From assembly GCA_905214955.1 (NCBI GenBank), contig CAJMON010000002.1:27281-91280 (forward strand): a DNA stretch of 64,000 nucleotides, written 5' to 3'. Source of the DNA: an uncultured bacterium (lineage in GTDB: Bacteria > Bacillota > Clostridia > Lachnospirales > Lachnospiraceae). Under the pieces are notes generated by a model. The model had not been told where the DNA came from and ran no database searches. It saw only the letters and a list, made by a program, of their open reading frames with translations. The position numbers and the translations under genes are program-made. Shown here piece by piece: positions 1-6,988 of this stretch (position 1 is its first letter; each line of letters opens with the position of its first letter).

Positions 1-322
1 CGCTGCGGATGAAAGCACTTAAAGAAACACCCGGAACTTCCAGGGGATTCTGGAAAGATAAGAACATGCCTGCTTTGGCACGCTTATCTACCGGCTCTTC
101 TGTGATATCTTTTCCATTAAAAAGAATGCTTCCTTCTGTAATCTGGTATCTTGGATTTCCAATCAGGGCATAGCCCAGGGTGGATTTTCCGGTGCCGTTT
201 GGCCCCATCAGTACGTGGGTTTCTCCCGGCTGTATCGTAAGATCAATTCCATGAAGAATCTCTTTGTCTTCGACGCTGACATGCAGTTCGTTTACGCGAA
301 GAAGCGCATTTTGAGTATTCAT
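1..322 (-). CDS. sufC: SufC, Fe-S cluster assembly ABC ATPase (5' part, runs off the window)
   Basis: ATPase of the SufBCD scaffold that builds Fe-S clusters in the cytoplasm. About 107 N-terminal residues are present. Seen: a Walker A P-loop MGPNGTGKST, then a Q-loop stretch FLSFQNPLEVPGV, which is typical of SufC rather than of transport ATPases. The ATG at 322 overlaps the stop codon of the upstream iscR gene (ATGA), so the two are translationally coupled. The rest of the gene, and presumably sufB, sufD, sufS and sufU, lies to the left of the window. The identification rests on the partial sequence but the match to the family is clear. Confidence 0.9.
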   Translation of the reverse strand, partial: MNTQNALLRVNELHVSVEDKEILHGIDLTIQPGETHVLMGPNGTGKSTLGYALIGNPRYQITEGSILFNGKDITEEPVDKRAKAGMFLSFQNPLEVPGVSLSAFIRS

Positions 323-756
323 GATTCTGCCTCCTTATGAGAATGTTCATTTCCGTTTTGCACCAGGTCTTTGAGTGTAATTTTATTTAAATAAGCCTGG
401 ATCACTTCTGATAAGCCCACCCATACCGGAAGAGTGCAACAGCTGTCTGCATGGCTGCATGGCTCGGCGTCCTTTCTGGTACAGGCAACAGGGGCAAGGC
501 TCCCTTCTGTCAACGTGAGAATTTCATCCAGATGGTATTCTTCCGGCCGTTTGGTCAGCCGGTATCCGCCGCCTTTGCCGCTGGCGCCTTCTACAAGGCC
601 AGCCTTTGAAAGGATTCCCACGATGCTTTCCAGATATTTTTTTGAGATGTCCTGGCGTTCACAGATTTCCTTCAATGGAATGTAGGAACCGGAACCGTGT
701 TCTGCCAGATCAGCCATGACACGCAGTGCATAACGTCCTTTTGTTGAAACTATCAT
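319..756 (-). CDS. iscR: Rrf2-family transcriptional regulator, IscR-like
   Basis: A 145-residue winged-helix regulator. The start MIVSTKGRYALRVM and the DNA-recognition region (SKKYLESIVGILSKAGLV) are typical of Rrf2 proteins. A cysteine cluster near residues 92-107 (C-x7-C-x5-CC) fits the three-Cys Fe-S ligand site of IscR-type regulators. It is the first gene of the suf operon and overlaps sufC by 4 bp, so it most likely senses Fe-S status and represses its own operon; that role is inferred from family and position. An AGGAGG ribosome site precedes the ATG, and a strong sigma-A promoter lies 58 bp upstream. CymR-like cysteine regulation is less likely because of the Cys cluster and the suf context. 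Confidence 0.88.
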   Translation of the reverse strand: MIVSTKGRYALRVMADLAEHGSGSYIPLKEICERQDISKKYLESIVGILSKAGLVEGASGKGGGYRLTKRPEEYHLDEILTLTEGSLAPVACTRKDAEPCSHADSCCTLPVWVGLSEVIQAYLNKITLKDLVQNGNEHSHKEAES

Positions 757-813
757 GAGTTTCCTGCCTCCTGTTTTTTGAAAACGGTTTTTCTAATTTT
801 TGAGTTTGTCTGG

Positions 814-842
814 AGTATACACCTACTAACCTAGTATGTCAA
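814..842 (-). promoter_or_regulatory. sigma-A promoter of iscR-suf, with candidate operator in the spacer
   Basis: On the minus strand TTGACA (837-842) and TATACT (814-819) are separated by exactly 17 bp. The spacer holds TAGGT twice (ACTAGGTTAGTAGGT), a repeat placed where a bound Rrf2 protein would block RNA polymerase. The promoter call is strong; the operator is an inference. Confidence 0.8.
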
Positions 843-869
843 TAGGAGAATCAATCAGAATTGGTTCAC

Positions 870-900
870 AAAAAAGAAAAGCCACCATTCGTGGCTTTTC
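870..900 (-). terminator. Rho-independent terminator of eno
   Basis: Stem GAAAAGCCAC (876-885) pairs with GTGGCTTTTC (891-900) around a 5-nt loop. On the minus strand the stem is followed by a T-rich run, just past the eno stop codon. Confidence 0.85.
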
Positions 901-932
901 CAAATTAGGCAAATAGAAGGAGTTTTAAAAGT

Positions 933-2231
933 TTATCCGCGTTTTACATTGAATGCTTTCATTCCCGGATAAACAGCGGATGTGCCAAGCTCTTCCTCGA
1001 TACGCAGCAGCTGGTTGTATTTTGCAACGCGCTCGCTTCTACTGGGAGCTCCGGTCTTGATCTGGCAGGTATTTAATGCCACTGCCAGGTCTGCAATGGT
1101 GGTATCCTCAGTTTCACCGGAACGGTGGGAAGAAATCGCAGTGTATCCTGCTTTATGAGCCATTTTAATAGCTTCCAGGGTTTCAGAAACAGAACCAATC
1201 TGGTTCAGTTTGATCAGGATGGCATTTCCACAGCCAAGCTCAATTCCTTTGGAAAGACGGGTGGTGTTGGTTACAAATAAGTCATCGCCTACCAGCTGTA
1301 CCTTACCGCCAAGACGCTTGGTCAGCTGCTGCCAGCCTTCCCAGTCCTCTTCATCCAGAGCATCTTCGATGGAAATGATGGGATATTTGTCTACCAGTTT
1401 CTCCCAGTGGCTGATCAGTTCTTCGGAAGTGTAAGCAGTACCAGCCTTCGGCAGAATGTATTCGCCTTTCTTGGAGCCCTTCCATTCGCTGGAAGCAGCA
1501 TCCATTGCCAGCATAAAGTCTTTACCCGGCTCATATCCGGCAGCTTTTACTGCATTTAAAATATATTCAATGGCTTCTTCATCGCTTGCCAGATCCGGTG
1601 CAAATCCACCCTCGTCTCCTACAGAAGTAGCAAGTCCATTCTTCTTTAAGAGTGCTGCCAGTGCATGGAACACTTCGGAGCACCAGCGGAGTGCTTCTTT
1701 AAAGGTGGGAGCACCTACCGGCATAATCATAAATTCCTGAACGTCTACGGTGTTGGCTGCGTGGGCACCGCCATTTAAAATGTTCATCATGGGGACCGGC
1801 AGACGGTTTCCGGAAACACCGCCCAAGAAACGGTACAGCGGAATATCCAGGGAAATGGCTGCAGCTCTGCAGCAGGCAATGGAAACAGCCAGAATGGCGT
1901 TTGCACCCAGATTAGACTTGTCGCTGGTTCCGTCTGCTTTGATCATGGCTGCATCCACTGCATAAATGTCAGAAGCGTCCATGCCAGTCAGCACGTCATT
2001 GATGGTGGTATTGATGTTTTCCACTGCTTTGGAAACACCTTTGCCGAGATAGCGGCTTTTATCTCCATCACGCAGTTCCAGGGCTTCAAACTCTCCGGTA
2101 GATGCGCCGCTGGGAGCGGTTCCTCTTCCCATGGAGCCGTCTGCCAGATAAACTTCTGCTTCTACCGTCGGATTTCCTCTGGAATCCATGATTTCTCTTC
2201 CGATGACTTTTTCAATCTCTAAATAATTCAT
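933..2231 (-). CDS. eno: Enolase (phosphopyruvate hydratase)
   Basis: Converts 2-phosphoglycerate to phosphoenolpyruvate in glycolysis; cytoplasmic and Mg-dependent. At 432 residues it is the usual bacterial length. Seen: N-terminal REIMDSRGNPTVE, the substrate loop GAPSGASTGEFEA (its SGAS is the enolase signature loop), VGDEGGFAP, the metal ligand region SIEDALDEEDWEGW, GDDLFVTN, and the C-terminal SHRSGETEDTTIADL. A strong ribosome site (AAAGGGG) sits before the ATG. It is transcribed alone from its own promoter (2277-2306) and ends at a clear hairpin, separate from the suf genes and from tcdA. Nothing unusual. Confidence 0.98.
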   Translation of the reverse strand: MNYLEIEKVIGREIMDSRGNPTVEAEVYLADGSMGRGTAPSGASTGEFEALELRDGDKSRYLGKGVSKAVENINTTINDVLTGMDASDIYAVDAAMIKADGTSDKSNLGANAILAVSIACCRAAAISLDIPLYRFLGGVSGNRLPVPMMNILNGGAHAANTVDVQEFMIMPVGAPTFKEALRWCSEVFHALAALLKKNGLATSVGDEGGFAPDLASDEEAIEYILNAVKAAGYEPGKDFMLAMDAASSEWKGSKKGEYILPKAGTAYTSEELISHWEKLVDKYPIISIEDALDEEDWEGWQQLTKRLGGKVQLVGDDLFVTNTTRLSKGIELGCGNAILIKLNQIGSVSETLEAIKMAHKAGYTAISSHRSGETEDTTIADLAVALNTCQIKTGAPSRSERVAKYNQLLRIEEELGTSAVYPGMKAFNVKRG

Positions 2232-2276
2232 GATAAAAAATCCCCTTTCAGTAGTTACACTAAACTAACCATGATT

Positions 2277-2306
2277 AGTATAAACTTATTGAAAGGAGAT
2301 TTGCAA
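2277..2306 (-). promoter_or_regulatory. sigma-A promoter of eno
   Basis: Minus-strand TTGCAA (2301-2306), 18-bp spacer, TATACT (2277-2282), about 45 bp upstream of the eno start codon. Confidence 0.7.
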
Positions 2307-2344
2307 GGATTTTTTGCTTAACAAGAAATTTTTCCATTAACGGT

Positions 2345-3109
2345 TTATTCCGGATGGGGACCTGCCAGATCTTTGATGACTTCCCCTGCGATGATGAGGC
2401 CTGCTACGGAAGGAACAAAGGCGGTACTTCCCGGAATGTCCCGGCGCTCTGTGCATTTGTGCTTTGCACCTGGCGGGCAGATGCAGTGGGTTCTGCAACT
2501 GATGGACATATCTTCTATGGGCCTGGTGGGCAGTTCTTCGGAGTATACCACTTTCAGTTTCTTCACGCCCCGCTTCTTTAATTCCCGGCGCATAACTTTT
2601 GCCAGAGGACATACCTTTGTCTTATAAATGTCCGCCACTTTAAACTGGGTGGGGTCTAACTTGTTTCCGGCTCCCATGCAGCTGATAATCGGCACCTGGC
2701 ATTTTTGAGCCTGGAGAATCAGCTCAATTTTGGCAGTCACAGTATCCACGGCGTCCACCACATAGTCGTACTGGTCAAAGGCAAATTCGTGGGCATTTTC
2801 CGGAAGGAAAAAGCATTTATGCACTTCCACTTCGGCATTTGGGTTGATCTCCAAAATCCGTTCTTTCATGACATCGACTTTATATTTTCCAACGGTTTTT
2901 CGGGTGGCAATAATCTGGCGGTTTAAATTGGTTAAGCAGACTTTGTCATCATCAATCAGATCAAAGGATCCTACTCCGCTTCGCACCAGGGCTTCACAGA
3001 CATAGCCTCCTACTCCGCCAATACCAAACACGGCAACTCTGGCATTTCTCAGACGTTCCATGGATTCCTCGCCAAACAGCAGCTGTGTTCTGGAAAACTG
3101 ATTTAACAT
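2345..3109 (-). CDS. tcdA: tRNA threonylcarbamoyladenosine dehydratase (TcdA/CsdL, ThiF/E1-like)
   Basis: ATP-dependent enzyme that dehydrates t6A37 of tRNA to the cyclic form ct6A. Seen: E1-like nucleotide fold with GIGGVGGYVCEALVRSG, the acidic strand LIDDDKVCLTNLNRQ, and the family stretch SCMGAGNKLDPTQF. The later SCRTHCICPPGAKHKC segment may be a cysteine-rich insertion. I start it at the ATG at 3109 (MLNQFSRTQ) because AAAGGA lies 10 nt before it; an upstream ATG at 3148 has no ribosome site. It follows the dnaK-like gene by 60 bp, so it is likely the last gene of that operon. MoeB/ThiF functions are less likely given the TcdA-type motifs. Confidence 0.88.
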   Translation of the reverse strand: MLNQFSRTQLLFGEESMERLRNARVAVFGIGGVGGYVCEALVRSGVGSFDLIDDDKVCLTNLNRQIIATRKTVGKYKVDVMKERILEINPNAEVEVHKCFFLPENAHEFAFDQYDYVVDAVDTVTAKIELILQAQKCQVPIISCMGAGNKLDPTQFKVADIYKTKVCPLAKVMRRELKKRGVKKLKVVYSEELPTRPIEDMSISCRTHCICPPGAKHKCTERRDIPGSTAFVPSVAGLIIAGEVIKDLAGPHPE

Positions 3110-3169
3110 GTTTTTGATTCCTTTCTTCGCATCTTTTGATACGGACATAGGAAGAATACACCAGATTTC

Positions 3170-4933
3170 CTACTCTGTCAATAGGAAACCAGCGGAAGCT
3201 TCCAGCTGTGCTTTAGCGGCATTTAACTTGTCTAAGTCTTCCTGGGTGATCTTGTCCACCCGGATTTTTCCAAGAAGTTTTTCCAAGGAAGCTAAGTCGG
3301 TTTTGATCTGTTTTTTCTGGGTGCGGTCCAGAGTCTTTTTGGCATCAGAATAAGCCTGGGATACACGGCGGACAAGCACATTGGCCTGCTGGATCACATC
3401 TAAGGCCTCCACCCGTAGAGTATCGGTGCCCGCATAAGCCTGGGCATCGTACATAGCCTGTGTGATTTCATCCTCTGACATCCGGTCGTTGGCCGTGATG
3501 GTAATGGACTGTTCTTTTCCGGTATCCAGATCCTTTGCAGAGACTTTTAAAATACCGTTAGCATCGATATCAAAGGTGACTTCAATCTGGGGTACTCCGG
3601 CAGGGGCGCGCTTGATGCCTTTCAGCTTGAACCGTCCGATGGTTTTGTTGTCTTTTGCCAGGGGACGCTCGCCCTGAAGGACATGGATATCTACTTCTCT
3701 CTGATAGGGAGCTGCTGTGGAGAAAATTTTCGTAAACCGTGCAGGCAGGGTAGAATTGCGTTCTACCAGACGGGTGGCTACACCCCCTACGGTTTCAATG
3801 GATAAACTTAAGGGCGTTACATCCAAAAGCAGAATACCGTCGGAAGCTCCGGCAGCTATAATGGCATTTCCCTGAAGGGTGCTTCCAAGAACCGCGGCGC
3901 CCTGGGCAACACATTCATCCGGATTGATATTTCTAGAGGGCTCTTTTCCTGTAAGTATTTTTACTTTTTCGGCAACAGCCGGAATTCTGGTAGAACCGCC
4001 TACCAGAAGAACTCTTCCAAGTTCTGATGGAGCAATCCCGGCATCAGCAAGCGCATTTTTCACCGGTCCAGCAGTCCGATCTACCAGATCAGAGGTTAAA
4101 CGGTCAAATTCTGCTCTGGTAAGGGTCAGATCCAAATGAACCGGCTCGCCCTTTATCTGGGTCAGGTACGGCAGCATGATATGGGTGCTCTCAGAGGAAG
4201 AAAGTTCTTTTTTGGCCTGTTCTGCGGCTTCCCGGATACGCTGCATGACAGCAAAATCCCTGGAAATATCAGCAGAATGTTCTTTGCGGAAGGCATCGGT
4301 GATCCAGGAGACTACCCGCTCATCAAAGTCATCGCCGCCAAGGTGGTTGTCACCGGCGGTTGCCAGAACTTCGATGACTCCTTCACCAATCTCAATGATA
4401 GACACATCGAAAGTGCCGCCGCCTAAATCGTAGACCATGACTTTCTGGGGCTCGCCGTGATCCAGTCCGTAAGAAAGAGCGGCGCTGGTTGGCTCATTGA
4501 TGATCCGCTTGACGGTAAGGCCTGCAATCCGTCCGGCGTCCTTGGTTGCCTGGCGCTGAATATCGTTAAAATAAGCGGGAACCGTGATGACTGCCTCCGT
4601 CACAGGCTCCCCTAAAAAGTCTTCTGCATCTTTTTTTAACTGCATTAAAATCATGGCGCTGATGGTCTGAGGCTTGTAGACAGTTCCGTCGATTCTGGCA
4701 GACCAGTCGGTTCCCATATGCCGTTTCACGGAACTGATGGTGCGGTCCGGGTTGGTCACTGCCTGGCGTCTGGCCGCCTCTCCTACCAGCCGCTCTCCTT
4801 TTTTTGTAAATGCTACAATACTTGGGGTGGTCCGTCCGCCTGCAGAAGTGGGAATGATCACCGGCGCTCCATTTTCTACAACGGAAACACAGCTGTTTGT
4901 GGTTCCGAGGTCAATGCCGATTACTTTGCTCAT
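3170..4933 (-). CDS. Accessory Hsp70 (DnaK-like) chaperone
   Basis: Hsp70 ATPase of 587 residues with all nucleotide motifs: VIGIDLGTTNSCVSV, VPAYFNDIQRQATKDAG, YDLGGGTFDVSI and LVGGSTRIPAV. The interdomain linker DVTPLSLSIETVGG and a beta-sandwich substrate domain follow. The C-terminal lid is short, and the protein lacks the long disordered tail ending in EEVD-like acidic residues. It is shorter than typical housekeeping DnaK (about 610-640). There is no grpE, hrcA or CIRCE operator here. Instead it follows a J-domain gene by about 50 bp and a DUF5685 gene, so it appears to be a dedicated partner of that J-protein (inference). Whether the genome also has a canonical dnaK cannot be seen here. 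Confidence 0.9.
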   Translation of the reverse strand: MSKVIGIDLGTTNSCVSVVENGAPVIIPTSAGGRTTPSIVAFTKKGERLVGEAARRQAVTNPDRTISSVKRHMGTDWSARIDGTVYKPQTISAMILMQLKKDAEDFLGEPVTEAVITVPAYFNDIQRQATKDAGRIAGLTVKRIINEPTSAALSYGLDHGEPQKVMVYDLGGGTFDVSIIEIGEGVIEVLATAGDNHLGGDDFDERVVSWITDAFRKEHSADISRDFAVMQRIREAAEQAKKELSSSESTHIMLPYLTQIKGEPVHLDLTLTRAEFDRLTSDLVDRTAGPVKNALADAGIAPSELGRVLLVGGSTRIPAVAEKVKILTGKEPSRNINPDECVAQGAAVLGSTLQGNAIIAAGASDGILLLDVTPLSLSIETVGGVATRLVERNSTLPARFTKIFSTAAPYQREVDIHVLQGERPLAKDNKTIGRFKLKGIKRAPAGVPQIEVTFDIDANGILKVSAKDLDTGKEQSITITANDRMSEDEITQAMYDAQAYAGTDTLRVEALDVIQQANVLVRRVSQAYSDAKKTLDRTQKKQIKTDLASLEKLLGKIRVDKITQEDLDKLNAAKAQLEASAGFLLTE

Positions 4934-4982
4934 AGTTGTCTGTCCTTTCTATTCATTCGTAAAATCAGACCTGCCAGACCCA

Positions 4983-5789
4983 TCAGCAGGGTCTGCAGCA
5001 CATGCACAGAAACTGCATGGCACAGAAGCTCATACACATCCGGCTCATGCCTTCTGCATACCGCTGGAAGCCTTCTCCATTTTCAGTATAAGAGGTGCCG
5101 CTCTGGCGCAGCGCCTGAAAAGTCTGCTGGTAAACGGGATTCTGAGGTGCCATCTCTACCGCTCTCTGGATCTGCTCCATGGCCCGGATGCTGTTTCCCA
5201 GTCCGTTGTTTGCCAGGGCGCTTAAGTAAAACCAGCGGGCATCCCGGCTGCTGCTGATGATTCCGTTTAAGGTATCATTGGCATAGGTAAACTGGCGCAT
5301 GTTGATAAAGTCTATTGCCTGTCGTATGTCATTGCTGTCTCCTGGCTGGGCAGAAGGTCGTGGAATCTCATAATATGCACGGCCAAAACCAAAGAGATCA
5401 TCAAAATTAAAATCACCGAAACTGCCGTATCCGCCATACCCGTTCTGCTGATAGTCTCCCTGATTTCCGTATCCGCCCTGGCTGCCATAGCTTCCCTGAT
5501 TTCCATAACTGCCCTGGTTCCCGTAGGTTCCCTGGCTTCCGTAGCTGCGGTTTCCATAGGAATTCTGTCCATATGGATTTCCCTGGGTCTGGCGCTGACG
5601 CTGGTATTTTTCTGGATTGTTCAGCATGTCGTAAGCTTCGTTGATTTCATTCATTTTTTCGGTAGCGTGGGGGTCATCCGGATGAAGGTCCGGATGGTAC
5701 TGTTTTGCTTTCTGCCGGTAGGCGCGTTTGATTTCATCTTTTGTGGCATCCTTAGATATTCCAAGGACTTTATAGGGATCGTCGATCAT
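4983..5789 (-). CDS. J-domain co-chaperone with YGNQG low-complexity linker and cysteine-rich C-terminus
   Basis: A 268-residue protein. Residues 3-60 form a J-domain (DPYKVLGISKDATKDEIKRA), with the HPD motif at 32-34 that activates Hsp70. Residues about 68-140 are a low-complexity Y/G/N/Q tract with repeats such as YGNQGSYGNQG. Residues about 165-240 look like TPR-type helices (DARWFYLSALANNGLGNS). The last 20 residues contain six cysteines (CMSFCAMQFLCMCCRPC). There is no DnaJ zinc-finger and no CTD substrate domain. The start at 5789 is chosen because AAAGGAG precedes it and because it overlaps the stop of the DUF5685 gene (ATGA); an in-frame upstream ATG at 5834 lies inside that gene. 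The J-domain call is secure; the client is unknown. Confidence 0.88.
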   Translation of the reverse strand: MIDDPYKVLGISKDATKDEIKRAYRQKAKQYHPDLHPDDPHATEKMNEINEAYDMLNNPEKYQRQRQTQGNPYGQNSYGNRSYGSQGTYGNQGSYGNQGSYGSQGGYGNQGDYQQNGYGGYGSFGDFNFDDLFGFGRAYYEIPRPSAQPGDSNDIRQAIDFINMRQFTYANDTLNGIISSSRDARWFYLSALANNGLGNSIRAMEQIQRAVEMAPQNPVYQQTFQALRQSGTSYTENGEGFQRYAEGMSRMCMSFCAMQFLCMCCRPC

Positions 5790-6607
5790 GACTGTTTCTC
5801 CTTTCCAGGTACTTTTGCATAGTATTGCTGCCATACACCGCCATACAGAATATTCCGCAGCAGATGCAGATCCTGAACCAGGGGAAGTTTTTCGAATTCT
5901 CTGGCTGCACTGCCAATGAGATTGGACAGTTCTGGTTCGATATCTTCCGGTTTTTTCTGCAGCCCAAGAAGTGGATTGTAGTTTCCAGTTTTCAGATCTT
6001 TTTTATAATCAATAGCTGCGTCCATAAGATAAATGAACCGTCCCAGTTCAAATCCAAACAGGCGCAGGCTGTTGCTCCAGAAATCTTCTTTGTAGACAAA
6101 CAATTCGGAAAGCATTCTTCCAGAGCAGTTGATGGCCTGATCCGGCTCAGAATCAGACGCTTTTTCAACGGCGTTTAATGCCTGAATGCTGGAAGAAACG
6201 GCTTCCCACTGACGGGGATATTTCCGCTCAATGTCGTCGCAGCTTTTCTTTAAAATGTCTGCAAATTTTTTGCTGCTTTTCTTCTGCTCATCCTGCCAGT
6301 CATCCAGACATTTGAAATAGGTGAGAAGAATGGTCATATCCGCAGCGTAATCAATGTATTCATTTTTTACAGCACTCTGCAGACGTAAGGGATGCACCGG
6401 GCAGCGGAAAGATTCGCCTTTTTCCTCCGGCTCATACAAAGAAGAAAGAAGGAGCGCAAGAAAAGCCATGTCAAAGCTTAAGCTCATCCGCTCTTTCTGT
6501 CCGAAGCGGTCTCCCAATGCCCTGCACAGTCCGCAGTACACACTCTGATACCGGTCAAGCTCTTCTTTGGAAAGTCCGCTTTTATTACAGATAATGTATC
6601 CAAACAT
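5786..6607 (-). CDS. DUF5685 family protein, first gene of the accessory Hsp70 operon
   Basis: A 273-residue, mostly helical protein with no signal peptide. I recognise the DUF5685 family from its N-terminus (MFGYIICNKSGLS...YCGLCRALG). Cysteines 7, 25, 28 and 69 (YCGLC and FRCPVHP) could bind a metal or Fe-S cluster. Residues 102-107 read DDWQDE, and a later helix reads LMDAAIDYKKDLKTGNYNPL. This pair of acidic motifs resembles the DDxxD and DxxxD helices of squalene/phytoene-synthase-type class I prenyltransferases. That resemblance is my inference and has not been tested. The gene overlaps the J-domain gene by 4 bp. No function is established. Confidence 0.75.
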   Translation of the reverse strand: MFGYIICNKSGLSKEELDRYQSVYCGLCRALGDRFGQKERMSLSFDMAFLALLLSSLYEPEEKGESFRCPVHPLRLQSAVKNEYIDYAADMTILLTYFKCLDDWQDEQKKSSKKFADILKKSCDDIERKYPRQWEAVSSSIQALNAVEKASDSEPDQAINCSGRMLSELFVYKEDFWSNSLRLFGFELGRFIYLMDAAIDYKKDLKTGNYNPLLGLQKKPEDIEPELSNLIGSAAREFEKLPLVQDLHLLRNILYGGVWQQYYAKVPGKEKQS

Positions 6608-6640
6608 AAAATTCCTCCTGAATCAGATTTCTCTTCTTCT

Positions 6641-6668
6641 ATGGTATCAGTTTATGTGCGAAAAGCAA
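6641..6668 (-). promoter_or_regulatory. Possible promoter of the DUF5685-J-DnaK operon
   Basis: Minus-strand TTGCTT (6663-6668), 16 bp, TACCAT (6641-6646). A competing candidate upstream is TTTACA-17-TTAGAT. Both are weak matches. No CIRCE inverted repeat is present. Confidence 0.35.
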
Positions 6669-6710
6669 CAGCAAAAATCTAATATGTTCATAAACTTTTT
6701 GTAAAGCCAA

Positions 6711-6780
6711 TGGCAGGGGCAAAAGCCTAAAACCACGATGTGCTTGCACAGGAGTGGATTTATGACTTTATGCCCCGCCA
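6711..6780. repeat. Nested palindrome of about 70 bp in the 6608-6988 non-coding stretch
   Basis: Outer arms TGGCAGGGGCA (6711-6721) and TGCCCCGCCA (6771-6780) pair with one bulged base. Inside them CCAC (6733-6736) pairs with GTGG (6754-6757), and inside that TGTG-CTTG-CACA (6739-6750) forms the tip. There is no open reading frame. It could be a structured RNA, a protein-binding site or a small repeat element. Confidence 0.55.
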
Positions 6781-6840
6781 AACATAAGAAAGTAGCAATT
6801 TACGCAGTAAATCTGCAGATTCCGACTGTTTGCAGGTACT

Positions 6841-6935
6841 GTGTGCCAGTGGCACACGTTTAGCACCGACCAAATCGGAGCTGAGACCTTACGGATCAGT
6901 TTTTTGCGGAGTAATCCGTGTGGCATTGTATTTGG
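6841..6935 (+). repeat. Dispersed palindromic element, copy A
   Basis: It begins with the perfect palindrome GTGTGCCAGTGGCACAC (6841-6857), then TTTAGCACCGACC, and ends with a CGGAGTAATCCGT...GGCAT module. The same start and end modules, in the opposite orientation and with a different middle, occur at 58415-58498. No coding sequence runs through it. Family function unknown; MITE-like or REP-like behaviour is an inference. Confidence 0.6.
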
Positions 6936-6945
6936 CAGATTTTTC

Positions 6946-6988
6946 AAGAAAAAAGACAGAAACCTCTTTTCAGCTTCTGTCTTTTTAT
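6946..6988 (-). terminator. Terminator of the his operon
   Basis: GACAGAA (6956-6962) pairs with TTCTGTC (6975-6981), flanked by A-rich and T-rich runs. It lies immediately after the stop codon of the glycosidase gene. The stem could also work on the plus strand, but there is no plus gene here. Confidence 0.75.

Noticed and set aside
2337..2612. Small arginine/histidine-rich frame inside tcdA (minus strand)
   Set aside because: Alternative-frame shadow of tcdA with no ribosome site.
5450..5560. CRISPR-like or tandem-repeat array
   Set aside because: These short repeats encode the YGNQG tract of the J-protein and keep the reading frame.
4934..6700. CIRCE/HrcA operator for the chaperone operon
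   Set aside because: No TTAGCACTC-N9-GAGTGCTAA repeat found around the starts.
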